Assembly (NCBI GenBank): GCA_036927565.1
Contig: JAYESD010000004.1
Location: 88,230,942-88,294,941 of the forward strand
Direction of reading: 5' to 3'
Length of the DNA stretch: 64,000 nucleotides
Source of the DNA: Tuctoria greenei
Lineage: Eukaryota > Streptophyta > Magnoliopsida > Poales > Poaceae
Part shown: piece after piece, positions 30,652 through 40,806 of the stretch
Layout of the letters: every line of letters starts with the position of its first letter
Position numbering within the stretch: the stretch's first letter is position 1
Notes under the pieces: model-generated
Databases searched by the model: none
What the model was told of the DNA's origin: nothing
Seen by the model: only the letters and a program-made list of their open reading frames with translations
Program-made: the position numbers and the translations under genes

Positions 30652-32012
30652 TTCCTCCGATGTTTGGGAAGAGTGTAGACTTCTTGGTTCGATTCTTGAT
30701 GGCAATTGTTGCCATCTCATCTTCATCATCCGAGGAGGACTCGTCATTTGAGTCCCACTCGTTGCCGATGTGCGCTTGATGTACTTGCTTCTATTTTCTT
30801 GAAAGATTTCTGCTCCTGAGACTTCATTTCTTTCTTTTTCTTATTTTCCTCATATGGACAGTCAAACAGAAAGTGTCCATATTCGCCGTAGTTGTAGCAA
30901 ATACGTAGAGCCTTGGATTTTCCTTTTTCCTTGTTCTTCCCTTCACTAGAGTTGTTGCCTCTCCTTCTTCATCTCATCAAGTGCTTGAATCTTTTCATGA
31001 AGAGTACCATCTCTTCATCACCAATATATGTGCTTACATCATCAGTGTCTTCATCTTCATGTGTCTCACGAGTCTTCTTCCCTTTCGGCTTGCAGGTTGC
31101 CTTGAGTGCAACCTCCTACTTCTTGGATGAGGTAAGTTCAGTTAAGTCTTTGACATATTTAGCTTCTTTCTCCATCATTTCGTGATTGATAATTTTTGAC
31201 AAGGACATCATCAGGAGTCATTTGGTGAAACTCCGGGCTTTCCCTTATGATGGAACACGAGGTATCATTCTGGGGCATAAATGCTCTTACCATTCTCTTC
31301 ACAACCTCATGATCTATGGCATAAGAACGTATCTTGTTGATTTGTTGATCAGTGTCTTCAAGTGGTTGTACATCTCTTATGGAGTTTTACCATCTTCTAT
31401 GGCATATCTCCCCAATTCTCCCTCAAGCACCTCAATCTTCACTTCACGAATGGAGCGGTTCCCTTCATTTGCAGTCTTGAGTGTATCCCAAATGTCTTTG
31501 GCAACTTCAAGTCCATCCACCCTGGTCAACTCTTCTCGGATCAAGGATGAAGTGATCACTGCAGCGGCTTGTGCATTGCATTGAATTGCTTGTTCTTGCT
31601 TCGGGGTGAGTTCATCATCAATGTCTGGGATATCTATATCTGTACACACTATATGCCAATGACTGGGATTAAGTGAGATTAGATGCATCTTCATATTATA
31701 TTTCCACATTGAGTAATCATTGCCATCAAACTGTGGAGGTCTTCCAATTGGAATAGAAAGATAATGATTGTAGTTGTTAAGCTTCTAATAATTAAAAGGA
31801 TACCGGGAGTAGTCTTGATGACTATCCTCTTTTGGCTTTTCATCCTCCTTCTTGCCCTTCTGGCTTAAAAGCTTCTTATTGAGAAGTGCCTTGAGTTCAC
31901 GCACTTCTTCATCATCGTGTTCTTGTTCCATGAGCACATCGAATGCCTCCGAGTCTTGTTCGTCGCCAATGATCGACATTTCCAGGATCTCATTGTTATT
32001 GTTGGTGGCCAT
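30652..32012 (-). pseudogene. Copia element B gag (minus strand)
   Basis: Starts at ATG 32012 (MATNNNNEILEMS), 37 nt after the primer site. An acidic/lysine-rich N-terminus is followed by the copia gag domain (about 31740-31380: RPPQFDGNDYSMWKYNMKMH, AAAVITSSLIREELTRVDG, KDIWDTLKTANEG). Farther left the zinc knuckle reads CYNYGEYGHFLFDC near 30899-30858; the second Cys of the CCHC motif is Tyr (30888-30890). Stops follow SRYPFNY at about 31785 and IEDGKTP at about 31377. Gag continues across the solo LTR B' insertion into 16217. Confidence 0.82.
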
Positions 32013-32048
32013 TTGTTTCTTCGAGCGGTGAGTCTCATAAAAGGAGAG

Positions 32049-32066
32049 GCTCATTCTAATACCAAT
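32049..32066 (-). other. Primer binding site of copia B
   Basis: On the minus strand ATTGGTATTAGAATGAG directly follows the LTR end. It matches the initiator-Met tRNA complement TGGTATCAGAGC at about 9 of 12 positions. Confidence 0.7.
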
Positions 32067-32311
32067 TGAATGTGGCCTAGAGGGGGGGGTGAATATGCGT
32101 TGAAAACCTTTTCCTGCAACACTTAACATATTCATCAAATACAGGAGGGACCGGACTTGTCTGGTGCAATGTAAGGACTAGTCCGGTGTGCTATATGTAA
32201 TAACAAAAGATAAAGTGTTTATGCAGATTCCACAAACGATAGTATAGCAGAATGTAATAAGTTATTCTAATAACTTAAGTAAGTGATTAGACTTAGTTAT
32301 TTCTATGTGAA
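32067..32311 (-). repeat. 5' LTR fragment of copia B (3' end only)
   Basis: Minus-strand reading ends CCCTCTAGGCCACATTCA, like the end of solo LTR B'. Only 245 bp remain because copia A inserted here; GTGAA (32307-32311) is the duplicated target expected also at the far end of A. Confidence 0.8.
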
Positions 32312-34070
32312 TGTAGGATCGAAGAGCACGTGAAAAGCTACAATGGGGGGTGGTAGATTCAAAATTCTTACGCAGCGGAAACAATTAAATCCCAACCCCT
32401 TCGGTAGAAACTCAAACAATTGATAAACCATGTGTGCAAATGATATTAAACGTGTTCAATCATGACAAAAATTGTATATATTTGAGAAAACCAAGTCACG
32501 ATGACAACACAATAAGAATCACTAAAATCCATCGAGAAAAACTCAAGTTACGATCAAGAAATTGAACTGAGATTGATCTGTTCTACTCAGTAAAAATAGT
32601 TGTTTTTTTCGTCAAAGAAACTCGTGTAGATTATAAACCACAAATCCAATGACGGTGAAATTTTAACAGATGATAGAAAATCAAGTTCTAAAGACAACCC
32701 AAAAAGAATCAGGTCAATCAAATCTGTAAAACTCGAGTTATGATAAAGCCACCGATGAAAAGTAGTGTTGTACAAAAACTCGACGAGTAAAACTTGCCTG
32801 GAACAAGTCAGATGAACAAGGCACAAAAGTTCCTTTCAACTACGACTTTTATTCAATAGAACACAAGAGGAACAGCTCAAAAGTCGTCTCTTCCAAGTTG
32901 TGGCCTACCTTGCTTATATAACCAGCCCGAAGGCCAACTCAACTCAAACGAGGACTCTAATCCTACTCAAATCACAAATAGAAACTTTCCATAACTGCTC
33001 AAGATCATCCTATTCGTAGATAGAAACAATCTCGGGACATCCAAACAAACCAGGAACACATCGCGTATTTCTAAACAGCTTGACTTTCGTGTGGCACACA
33101 AAAACTACCATAACCAACTCAATACTTTCCATATTGAGCCATAACCGGCTCAGCCAGCAGCCGAAGTCATAATGCTATACAATCTGATCCGATCCTTCAG
33201 ATCTTCCTTCCATAACCCGTCTTCAGAACCATGTTGACATGTCATGCACCGCATGCATACGTGCGAACACCTTCCTTCAACGTTTCGTAATCTTCATACG
33301 CACTGGCCTTGATTCAATCATTTTGCACGACCTCCTGACCCATTCAACCAGAATTCATCTTGAGTTTGGTTGTTGGAAACTCATCTCCTCCCTGAGACTA
33401 GTCCAAAGGATCCTGTCACCAGCCATGACTTGAACTCAAGCAACACCTGCACATGAACAAACAACCAATCCGTACGAGCCCATGTCCGCGACTTGATTCA
33501 AATTAGTTCAGAACACAACACCTTACGTGAGCACCTCACATAAGCATGTTGCAAAACCAAAGTAAAACGATATCAGCCATATGAACCAAAACGCACCAAA
33601 AACATAGGAAATAAATATTAAGCAATCTTTCCAATAATGTAAAGCAAGTTCGAAACATTTCACAGTGAAAGCAGGAACATTGCGATCAAGCTCCGAATCT
33701 TGCCAAAGCTAAATGGAGCTTGAGCCAGAGCTCACCAAAGCTAGTACGACCTAGCGCCGGAGCTTACCAAAGCTAGTACAACCTAGAGCCGGAGCTTACC
33801 AAAGCTAGTACAACCTACCGCCGGACCTTACCAAAGACATGCCAGAGCTATCAATGACATGCTGGACCCAAGGACAAAGCTCACCGTAGCTACACAAAAA
33901 CATGTTGGACCTTGACAAAGCAAGTCAGACCTATTGTCGGACCTTGTAGAAGCTCGGAACTATAGTCGGACCTTGCTACAAAGGGTGTTTTAGCAGAATT
34001 TTAGAAATTATATTATCAAAGCCAATGTATTCAGTACAAGCCAATGTATTCAGCACACATAAGTCTCACA
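32312..34070 (-). repeat. 3' LTR of copia A (1759 bp)
   Basis: Minus strand starts TGTGAGACTTATG after a purine tract (complement of 34071-34085, CAAGGGGAGAT) and ends GATCCTACA. It matches solo LTR A'. It includes three roughly 40-bp repeats with CCAAAGCTAGTAC near 33715-33830 and GGTCCGAC-type motifs. Confidence 0.87.
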
Positions 34071-35040
34071 ATCTCCCCTTGATGAATGCATTGACAATAC
34101 CACTTAAAATCCGAACATTGGCTTATTCACATAAAAAGTTTTGGAAACAAAAAAAAAACAATTTCTCTCCCTTTGGCAACACCACATAAACACTTTTTTT
34201 TGAGAAAAAATCATGCCAAAAACACTTGTGAATATGTGCAATGTGTAATCAATTTCTCCCCTTGCATACTTCTCTTAAAAATTCACATATTTTCTCTCCC
34301 TCTTTGACAATGTATTCAGCAAGGTTCAAAAGAGAAATTTTAATTGTGAAAACAATATTATAGCATTTACATATAAAGCAAAGCTCATCCAAGTCATACT
34401 ATCACATAACTTATACTATCACATCAATGAAATACATAAAATAGTGTAAGCCATGCTAGAGATCAAATATAACTTTTAATTTTAGCAAGTCATGATCTTA
34501 CAAACTTAATTATTTCAAAACCTGAAAGCATGACACTTGTTGATGCATTTTATTATTTTTCACAACACAAATTTTGATCATATGATATTTGCAGGAGATT
34601 ATATGTGCATCTGCCTTATTCTAACCGACCAAGCCAAGCCTTTGTCATTTGACAATCAGAACTTAAGGACATGGTTTTAGTCATACACAACTTCTTCCAA
34701 GTTCATATCTAAGTGCAATGATAAGCCATCTCAAAAGAAGAAGTGCGAAGCATGCATATTCTCATGGTCTTTTTCGATTTATATTTGTTCATAAAACTCA
34801 ACATGTGAGTTGATTACTTGATAAATTATTTATGATTAAAAGCACTTGTGAGCATGCAACAAGTTCAAAATAGCAAGAAAGTTCGACCGTGACTGGATTT
34901 AGTGTAAGTAATTATACCAATTACTAGACATGGCAAAAACTACAAAATGTATAACATGAGTAAAGTAGTTAGAACTTTCAGCATGTAAAAGGAATCACAA
35001 AGTCATATATGTATGAAATACTATGCTCATATAATTTAAA
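34071..35040 (-). other. Copia A region between pol and 3' LTR
   Basis: About 970 bp of AT-rich sequence. SIRE/Maximus-type copia elements have a long region here, sometimes with an env-like frame; I see no such frame, only CT-rich blocks ('CTCCCCTT', 'TCTCTCCCTTTGGCAAC') that resemble internal purine tracts on the minus strand. Confidence 0.6.
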
Positions 35041-35355
35041 GTTCAGATTCACACATAGACTTCCAAAGTTTCAAAACTCCCCCTCAATGTAAGCCATAAG
35101 GATGCATAACCCCTATTTCACTACGAATGAAACAAAAACGAGAAAGGTTTTATAAAAATGTTAGCAAATTATTGTTCGATATCTACATGGTGAAGCACAA
35201 TGTTTCCTTTTTAAACATTATCATGGAGAAAGTGATACCTAAAGTCAATGTGCTTAGTTCTAGAATGTTGCACGTGGTTTTTAGCAATGCAAATGGCACT
35301 AGTGTTATCACAAAACATTGGAACACTATCCAAATCAACCCCATAGTCCTTAAGT
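35041..35355 (-). pseudogene. Copia A RNase H C-terminus
   Basis: Minus strand reads YGVDLDSVPMFCDNTSAICI, AKNHVQHSRTKHIDFRYHFL and KGNIVLHHVDIEQ, the end of a Ty1/copia RNase H. A stop interrupts after HDNV. It is cut at its N-terminal side by the CACTA-1R terminus at 35356. Confidence 0.9.
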
Positions 35356-35469
35356 CACTGCAAGGATTCCGGTTTATCGCAACAAAAAAATTCGTCGTAA
35401 TAGGTTGCTTTTCGTCGCGATAGGTCATTGTTGCAACAAAAATGAGCGTGGCGATAGTTTTTACGAATC

Positions 35470-36785
35470 ATTGTAATAATTCCCGTGGCGAATGGTTATT
35501 GAGATGTCTTGACATCCGTGGCGAATAGTAAGGTATTGCAACGATTTCACATCGGTGGCAAATAGGATGCTATTGCAACGATTTCATGTATTATGATGAT
35601 TTAACGTATTGCAATGAATAGTATGGTATTGCAACGGGTTCACGATCATGGCAAATAGTACAATATTGCGACGATTTCATATTCGTGGCAAATACTATGT
35701 TGTTGCAACGATTTAGCGTATTGCGATGATTTAACGTATTGCAAGAAATAGCATGGTATTGCAACGATTTCACATTCGTGGTAATTGTATGTGGTTGCAA
35801 TGATTTCACAGCTGTGGCAATAGTTCGATATTTCAATGATATCACATTCGTGGCAAATTGTATGTTATTGCAACGATTTAGCATATTGCGACGATTTAAC
35901 GTATTGCAACGAATAGCATGGTATTGCAACGATTTCGCATTCCTGGTAATAGTATGTGATTGCAATGATTTTTCATTCGTGGCAAATACTACAGTATTTC
36001 AACGATTTTCACGGCTGTGGCAAATAGTAGGGTATTGCAATGATTCATGGTATTGCGACGATTTACCATATTGCAATGAACATCATGGTATTGCAACGGT
36101 TTCACATTTGTGACAAATAGTATGGTACTGCAACGATGTCACAAAGGTGGCAAATAGTATGGTACTGTGACGGTTTAACGTTCGTGGCAAATAGAATGTT
36201 ATTACAACGAGTTCACAAACGTGGTGAATAGTAGTGTATTGCAATGATTTTAGATCCATGGGAACTGGTATGGTACTGCAATGATTTCGCATCCGTGGCG
36301 AATAGTTTGGTATTGCAACGATTTCTTATCTGTGGCAATAGGTTAGTAATGCAACGTTTCATGCTCTGTGGCAATAGGATTCTAATGCAACGTTTCCTCA
36401 TCTGTGACAATAGGTTCGTAATGCAGCGTTTTCTTATCTGTGGTAGTACGGTTGTAATGCAACATTTAATGATTTGAGGTGATAGAGGTATAATGCAACA
36501 TTTTCTCATCTATGGCAATAGTGTTTTAATGCAACGTTTTCTGCGTGGTGGCAATAGCAGTCTAGTGCAACTTTTTTTTAGTCGTTGCCCAATGTTTATA
36601 CTGCAACGTTTTGTAATTCTTGGCAATAGCTTCCTATTGCAAAAATTTATCATTCGTGACAAGAAATTTGTAATGCCACATTTTATAATTAGCGGCAATA
36701 GTGTCCGAATGCACCAGGTTTGAAAATTAGCGGCAACAAAATCACGAGTTTAACAAAAAACATCCATCATTTGATATTGCAACAC
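35470..36785 (-). repeat. Subterminal tandem repeat array of CACTA-1R
   Basis: Imperfect 36-40 bp units (GCAACGATTTCACATTCGTGG with AATAGTATGGTATT) from about 35515. Inner units (36290-36720) are of the CAATAGGTTCGTAATGCAACG type. It is the inverted homologue of 13197-14560. Confidence 0.85.
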
Positions 36786-36944
36786 GCATAACAACACTCA
36801 AGGATTACTAAAGCGACGTGTTTGCATGCTAAGAGTTTTCCTATGCTGACCGGGACTAATTGTTGGAGCAGGTGACTTTTGGCGGTTCCTTTGGAGGACC
36901 GTTTGTGGAGTGGTCTCCATCACAATTTTGTGCATTTTAGCCAT

Positions 36945-38346
36945 TTAGGCATGCATGTCCTGCATTTCCATAGTTGTTTGTTCACGATCAGCTTCTATCT
37001 GACCTTGTAAGTTCTGGACTTGAACCTTTAACTCTTCATTCTTCTTGTTTATGCAGTCCATCTTGGTGGTTAAGCTATCATTTCTTCCTTCTAACTCCTG
37101 CACTTGGTGATTGAGGTCTGCATTTTGATCCTCTAAGTTTTGATCTTGGTCGTTGAGGTGTTCAAACACCTGGATACGCATACGTTCTCGTTCAGGACCG
37201 GTTGGGTTAGCCATATAACCACACCCCCAAACCTGTGATCCTGCACAACTGATTGAGGATCTATAACAACACTTGAAGATGTGGTTTCTCTCATCATTTG
37301 GAATTGGCCCTCCTTGTTCAGCTTCCATGTCGTCCACTTGGGCACGTGCCTCGATCTATATACGAAAATAAAATTCACAGGTAATTTGCACATATTTATT
37401 TAATTGGGGATTGTTTGAAGTGTTACTCACATGTACAACTTCTGCCACTTGTTTGCCCAGTTACCATTTTCCAACAAATGGCTTGCCTCCCACTCTTTTA
37501 TGTCATTAGGTTCTTCACCAGTCTCTGGGTCTCGCTACATAAAATAGAAGTAAAATTCAACATGTCGGTATACATACTGTTTGCAGCGCAAAGTAAAAGC
37601 GTGATTTATTTTTCATACCTTCTCGTAACTAAGTTGGGTGTAGGATTTGGAGCCATGCAAGTGACTCGCCTTTTGTCTTCTTCGATTTTGAGAATTGGTC
37701 CTGCTTATTGACTTCAATAATTTTAAGAATTAATTCCACGAATAAAAGTAAATCAAATATTTTTGTATGATGCGAAGCTATTAAAAAGTTAGCTGACCCT
37801 GAATAGCTCAGACCCAAAATATTCTATTAGGTGCAACCACTCGGGCGCCGTTACGTTAGCAGACTTGTTTCGTATACGTTCTTCATTGGTAGAATAACTC
37901 TTATAGGTGACATGCAAAATCGAGTGCCACCCCTTGTAGCGCTCACCAGCAATTTTCAAAATTTTTCTTGCGCTCTTCGGTGTGTCCTCCATGTCCCAGG
38001 AATCCTGTACATTGTACAAAAAGTTGCTATAAACGTACAGGATGGAGATTGCAAGAAAAATACTTGTCTGGGGTTGTGACAAAACTAACCATAATGTCTC
38101 GTACTATATCTCTCTTGTCACGATGGCCAACCTCTGACCACTTCCTTGCACCTCTGAGGGATGCATGTCTTTTTGTAAACATAACCACATCATAGACAAA
38201 GTGCCACTGATTACCAACCACAGCACACAACCTAGCAGAGAACTGAATTTGTAGCTTCACATGCTCCGTTCTACTAACATGGGATGCATAGAATATTCTG
38301 GCAACCTTAAGTCCTTTAGCTACACTTCTTCCTAGCTTCCTTCCTT
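36945..38346 (-). CDS. Transposase_24-type (Ptta/En-Spm) gene of CACTA-1R
   Basis: Exons on the minus strand: 38346-38088 (KLGRSVAKGLKVARIFYASH...KWSEVGHRDKRD), 38004-37798 (DSWDMEDTPKS...SYSTNEERIRNK, APEWLHLIEYFGSELF), about 37715-37626 (RSISRTNSQNRRRQ..., GSKSY), about 37535-37432 (RDPETGEEPNDIKEW...NKWQKLY) and about 37358-36945 (ARAQVDDMEAEQGG, GYMANPTGPERERMRIQ, then a coiled coil). Each exon reads without stops, unlike the left copy. The first visible exon begins at an acceptor, so the N-terminus lies upstream, and the phase across the last intron does not fit my simplest borders. The likely role is binding subterminal repeats during CACTA transposition. Confidence 0.68.
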
Positions 38347-38526
38347 CTATTAAATAGATTAAAATAGTAAATGATTAAAGAAAATTACCGCCTAAAGAAG
38401 TTTAGTATCATGTACAAATAGTGTGAAAATAAGAAAAGTCTGATCTTCATACCATCTTCGGGACTAGTGCGGCAAATATGAGCGTGGGACAATCCCGTCG
38501 TCCCAGCACCATTTTGTTCTGTATTA

Positions 38527-38629
38527 CTCCCTCCTGGTTTATATTAATTGTCGTATCAGGCCAAAAAATGAATTAAAAATGAACTAGTTAGGACTGTCTG
38601 AACGACAACTATTTTGATCTGGGGGGGGG
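38527..38629. mobile_element. Stowaway MITE inside CACTA-1R (103 bp)
   Basis: CTCCCTCCTGGTTTATAT opens it, flanked by TA (38525-38526, 38630-38631). The far end is a run of nine G, matching the C run at the corresponding end of the left copy. Confidence 0.82.
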
Positions 38630-38681
38630 TACATTGTTAACTTCTTTGTTGTTGTTCATACCCTAAAATGAGGCATCAGGT

Positions 38682-38982
38682 ACACATGTCAGTGGCGGTA
38701 CGCACTCGTAGTACTGCAGAGGATTTTCAGTCCAGCAGCGAAGCATGCAAGACTGTGAGGGAGCATGCAGCTAGCAACGCTAGACTAGACAAATATAGGG
38801 TTCGCTGGTTCGGCCTGGCAGACATCAGCCAGAGCGCATCTCGAAGAGAATTATTAGTTGCAGGGCAAGTAATGAATGCCCGCGGTAGCAGGTGGCAAAT
38901 GCAAGACAGATAAGGCAGGCAGCTTGCGGGATTGAAACCCTCTGCAGTACTGCACCTACATTAGCTGCCACTGACATGTGGG
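38682..38982. mobile_element. Foldback/MITE-like element, right copy
   Basis: CACATGTCAGTGGCGG at one end and its inverse (GCCACTGACATGTG) at the other, with about 50 bp terminal inverted similarity including GTACTGCAGAGG. CACTA-2 is inserted 4 bp beyond its right end. Confidence 0.65.
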
Positions 38983-38986
38983 CCCA

Positions 38987-39275
38987 CACTACGAGAAACG
39001 CGATCATTTGTAACGGCTGGATTTATTTGCGACGGCCAGCCGTCGCAAATAGAGTAAATTACGACGGCATGTCGTTGGCCGTTGCAAATAAAAAATCCGT
39101 CGCAAACAACTGCTTATTTGCGATGGCCAACCCTAGGGCCGTCGCAAATAAGCAAACCGTCGCAAATAAGTGGTTATTTGTGACAGCTTCAAAAAAACCG
39201 TTGCAAATAAACTTAAATGCGAAGGCCGTAATCTAAGGCCGTCGCAATTAAGGATGCCGTCGTAAATAAGGGCTT
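38987..39275 (+). repeat. TIR and subterminal repeats of CACTA-2
   Basis: Multiple copies of TTTGCGACGG and its complement CCGTCGCAAATAA in both orientations. 39025-39050 is an inverted repeat with 12-bp arms (ATTTGCGACGGC) and a 2-bp centre. These are expected TNPA-type binding sites. Confidence 0.88.
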
Positions 39276-39734
39276 TTATCGGCCGCCCCCGACCCCGACG
39301 GGTCATTCACCTCCACACAATCTGAATCCCCACCGCCCTGCCGCGCCCCCGCCGCCGCCCCCGCTCCCGCCGCCGTTGTGCCGTGGCCCCGACCGAGTGG
39401 CGCCGCCCCGACCCCGAGCCGCCTCAGGCCGCCGGACCGCCACGGCACCGGCCCCGCCCGCCCCAGCCCTGCAGCACCGCCCCTTCGGCCGCCGACCCGT
39501 CGCGCCACCGGTTCTGCCCCACAGCGCCGCCCCTCCTGCACGCCTCTGACCCTGCCCCCACTGGCCCCTACAGCCACCCTCGCAGCGCCGCCCCACCACG
39601 GCCCTGCCCCCACTGCCGTCCTTGCCCTAGCCCCGGACAGCAGCACCGCCGTCCCTCCGACACCGCCGGCTGCCGATCTCCTCCAACGCTGCCTCCTCCA
39701 ACGCCGCCGTCCCTCCAACGCCTCCGCCGACTAG
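39276..39734 (+). promoter_or_regulatory. GC-rich leader or first exon of CACTA-2
   Basis: About 460 bp of extremely C/G-rich sequence between the subterminal repeats and a donor-like CTAG/GTATGAG at about 39734. It can be read as Pro/Ala-rich protein in more than one frame, which is a composition effect. Most likely promoter plus 5' leader of the transposase transcript. Confidence 0.5.
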
Positions 39735-40806
39735 GTATGAGAATGCGTTTGAATGATGGAATGTTTAGATGATGCCATGTTTAGATGATGGATGTTTGAT
39801 GTAATAGTTAAATTTTCAATTTTGTTTGGTAATGCATGATGGACGTTTGAATGATGGATTGTTTAGATGATGCAATGTTTAGATGATGCAATGTTTATAT
39901 GATGCAATGTGGTAATGTTTAGATGATCCTACTTTATTGCTAGTTATGTTTAGATGATGCAATGTTTTCAATTGTGCGTGCTCATATATGATCATACATT
40001 GCTAGTTATGTTTAGATGATCCTTCTTCATTGCTACTTCATTGCCAATGTTCATACACATGCTTATATAGCATATTGTCTATTGTTTGATATTTATTTCT
40101 TTTATTGGTGCTTATTGTTTATTGATATTTAATGTTTTTGAGTTACTACTTAATATATGTAAATAAAGGGGTTTTGGTCCGACTCGGACCAACTCGGAAG
40201 GGCACGACACGCAATAAGTGTGATCGTGTTGTATAGGCCATAGTAGTGATACCGTATGCGTCAAGGCGACATGGAAGCGAACGGGTTGGTAAGGACGTCA
40301 ATGACCCGCGATTGCCTGGACGGTGGAAATGGATGTGGAATTGTCATCTAAGACCAACTTTCCTCTCACTCTTTCTCTAGTTCTTTCCTCTCTCTTAAAT
40401 GACCTCGAAATGAAAATGAGCAACGTAACCTATAACAATGTATTACCCATTTCGGATCGGCACGTCTCACATGCCATTAGCATGTGAGACGTGCAGGTTC
40501 GGAATTGTCCCTTTTTGACAACCTCGGAGTGACCGAGGGGGCGTGGCTTGTGACGAGTTGCGGGTCCGGATTTGGACGAGATTTCGGTTGCGTAACCCGA
40601 TTGTTCTCTGCCGCACCATTTTTGGGCGTGCAGTGGAGAACAGCGGTGTTATGCTGCTGAAATTTCGTTCGAATCCGGATCAGGCGTCTCGTCATGAGCA
40701 CGCTCCGCTCGGTCACTCTTGGTGGGTTTAGGATCTATCTGCCTAGGTTGTAGGGCCGTGACATAACATAATAATGAAACAAATAATATTTCGCGTTAAA
40801 CTGCAG
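39735..40806 (+). other. Probable intron of CACTA-2 with degenerate repeats
   Basis: 39750-40030 is made of repeats of ATGATGCAATGTTTAG. The rest is unremarkable. It ends at CTGCAG (40801-40806), a good acceptor for the TNPD exon. Confidence 0.5.

Larger units (their letters stand above)
35356..38986 (-). mobile_element. CACTA-1R, second copy of CACTA-1 (inverted; other end beyond CACTA-2)
   Basis: Starts exactly with CACTGCAAGGATTCCGG, followed by GTCG-type subterminal sequence, then the tandem array, the minus-strand Transposase_24-type gene, the Stowaway MITE and the foldback element, the reverse of CACTA-1L. It was inserted in the RNase H of copia A. CACTA-2 interrupts it at 38987, so its other terminus is not visible. 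Confidence 0.85.

Noticed and set aside
32067..34070. A single 2-kb LTR shared by a tandem copia pair
   Set aside because: A terminus (GATCCTACA) with distinct sequence on each side at 32311/32312 shows two different LTR families, A inserted into B.
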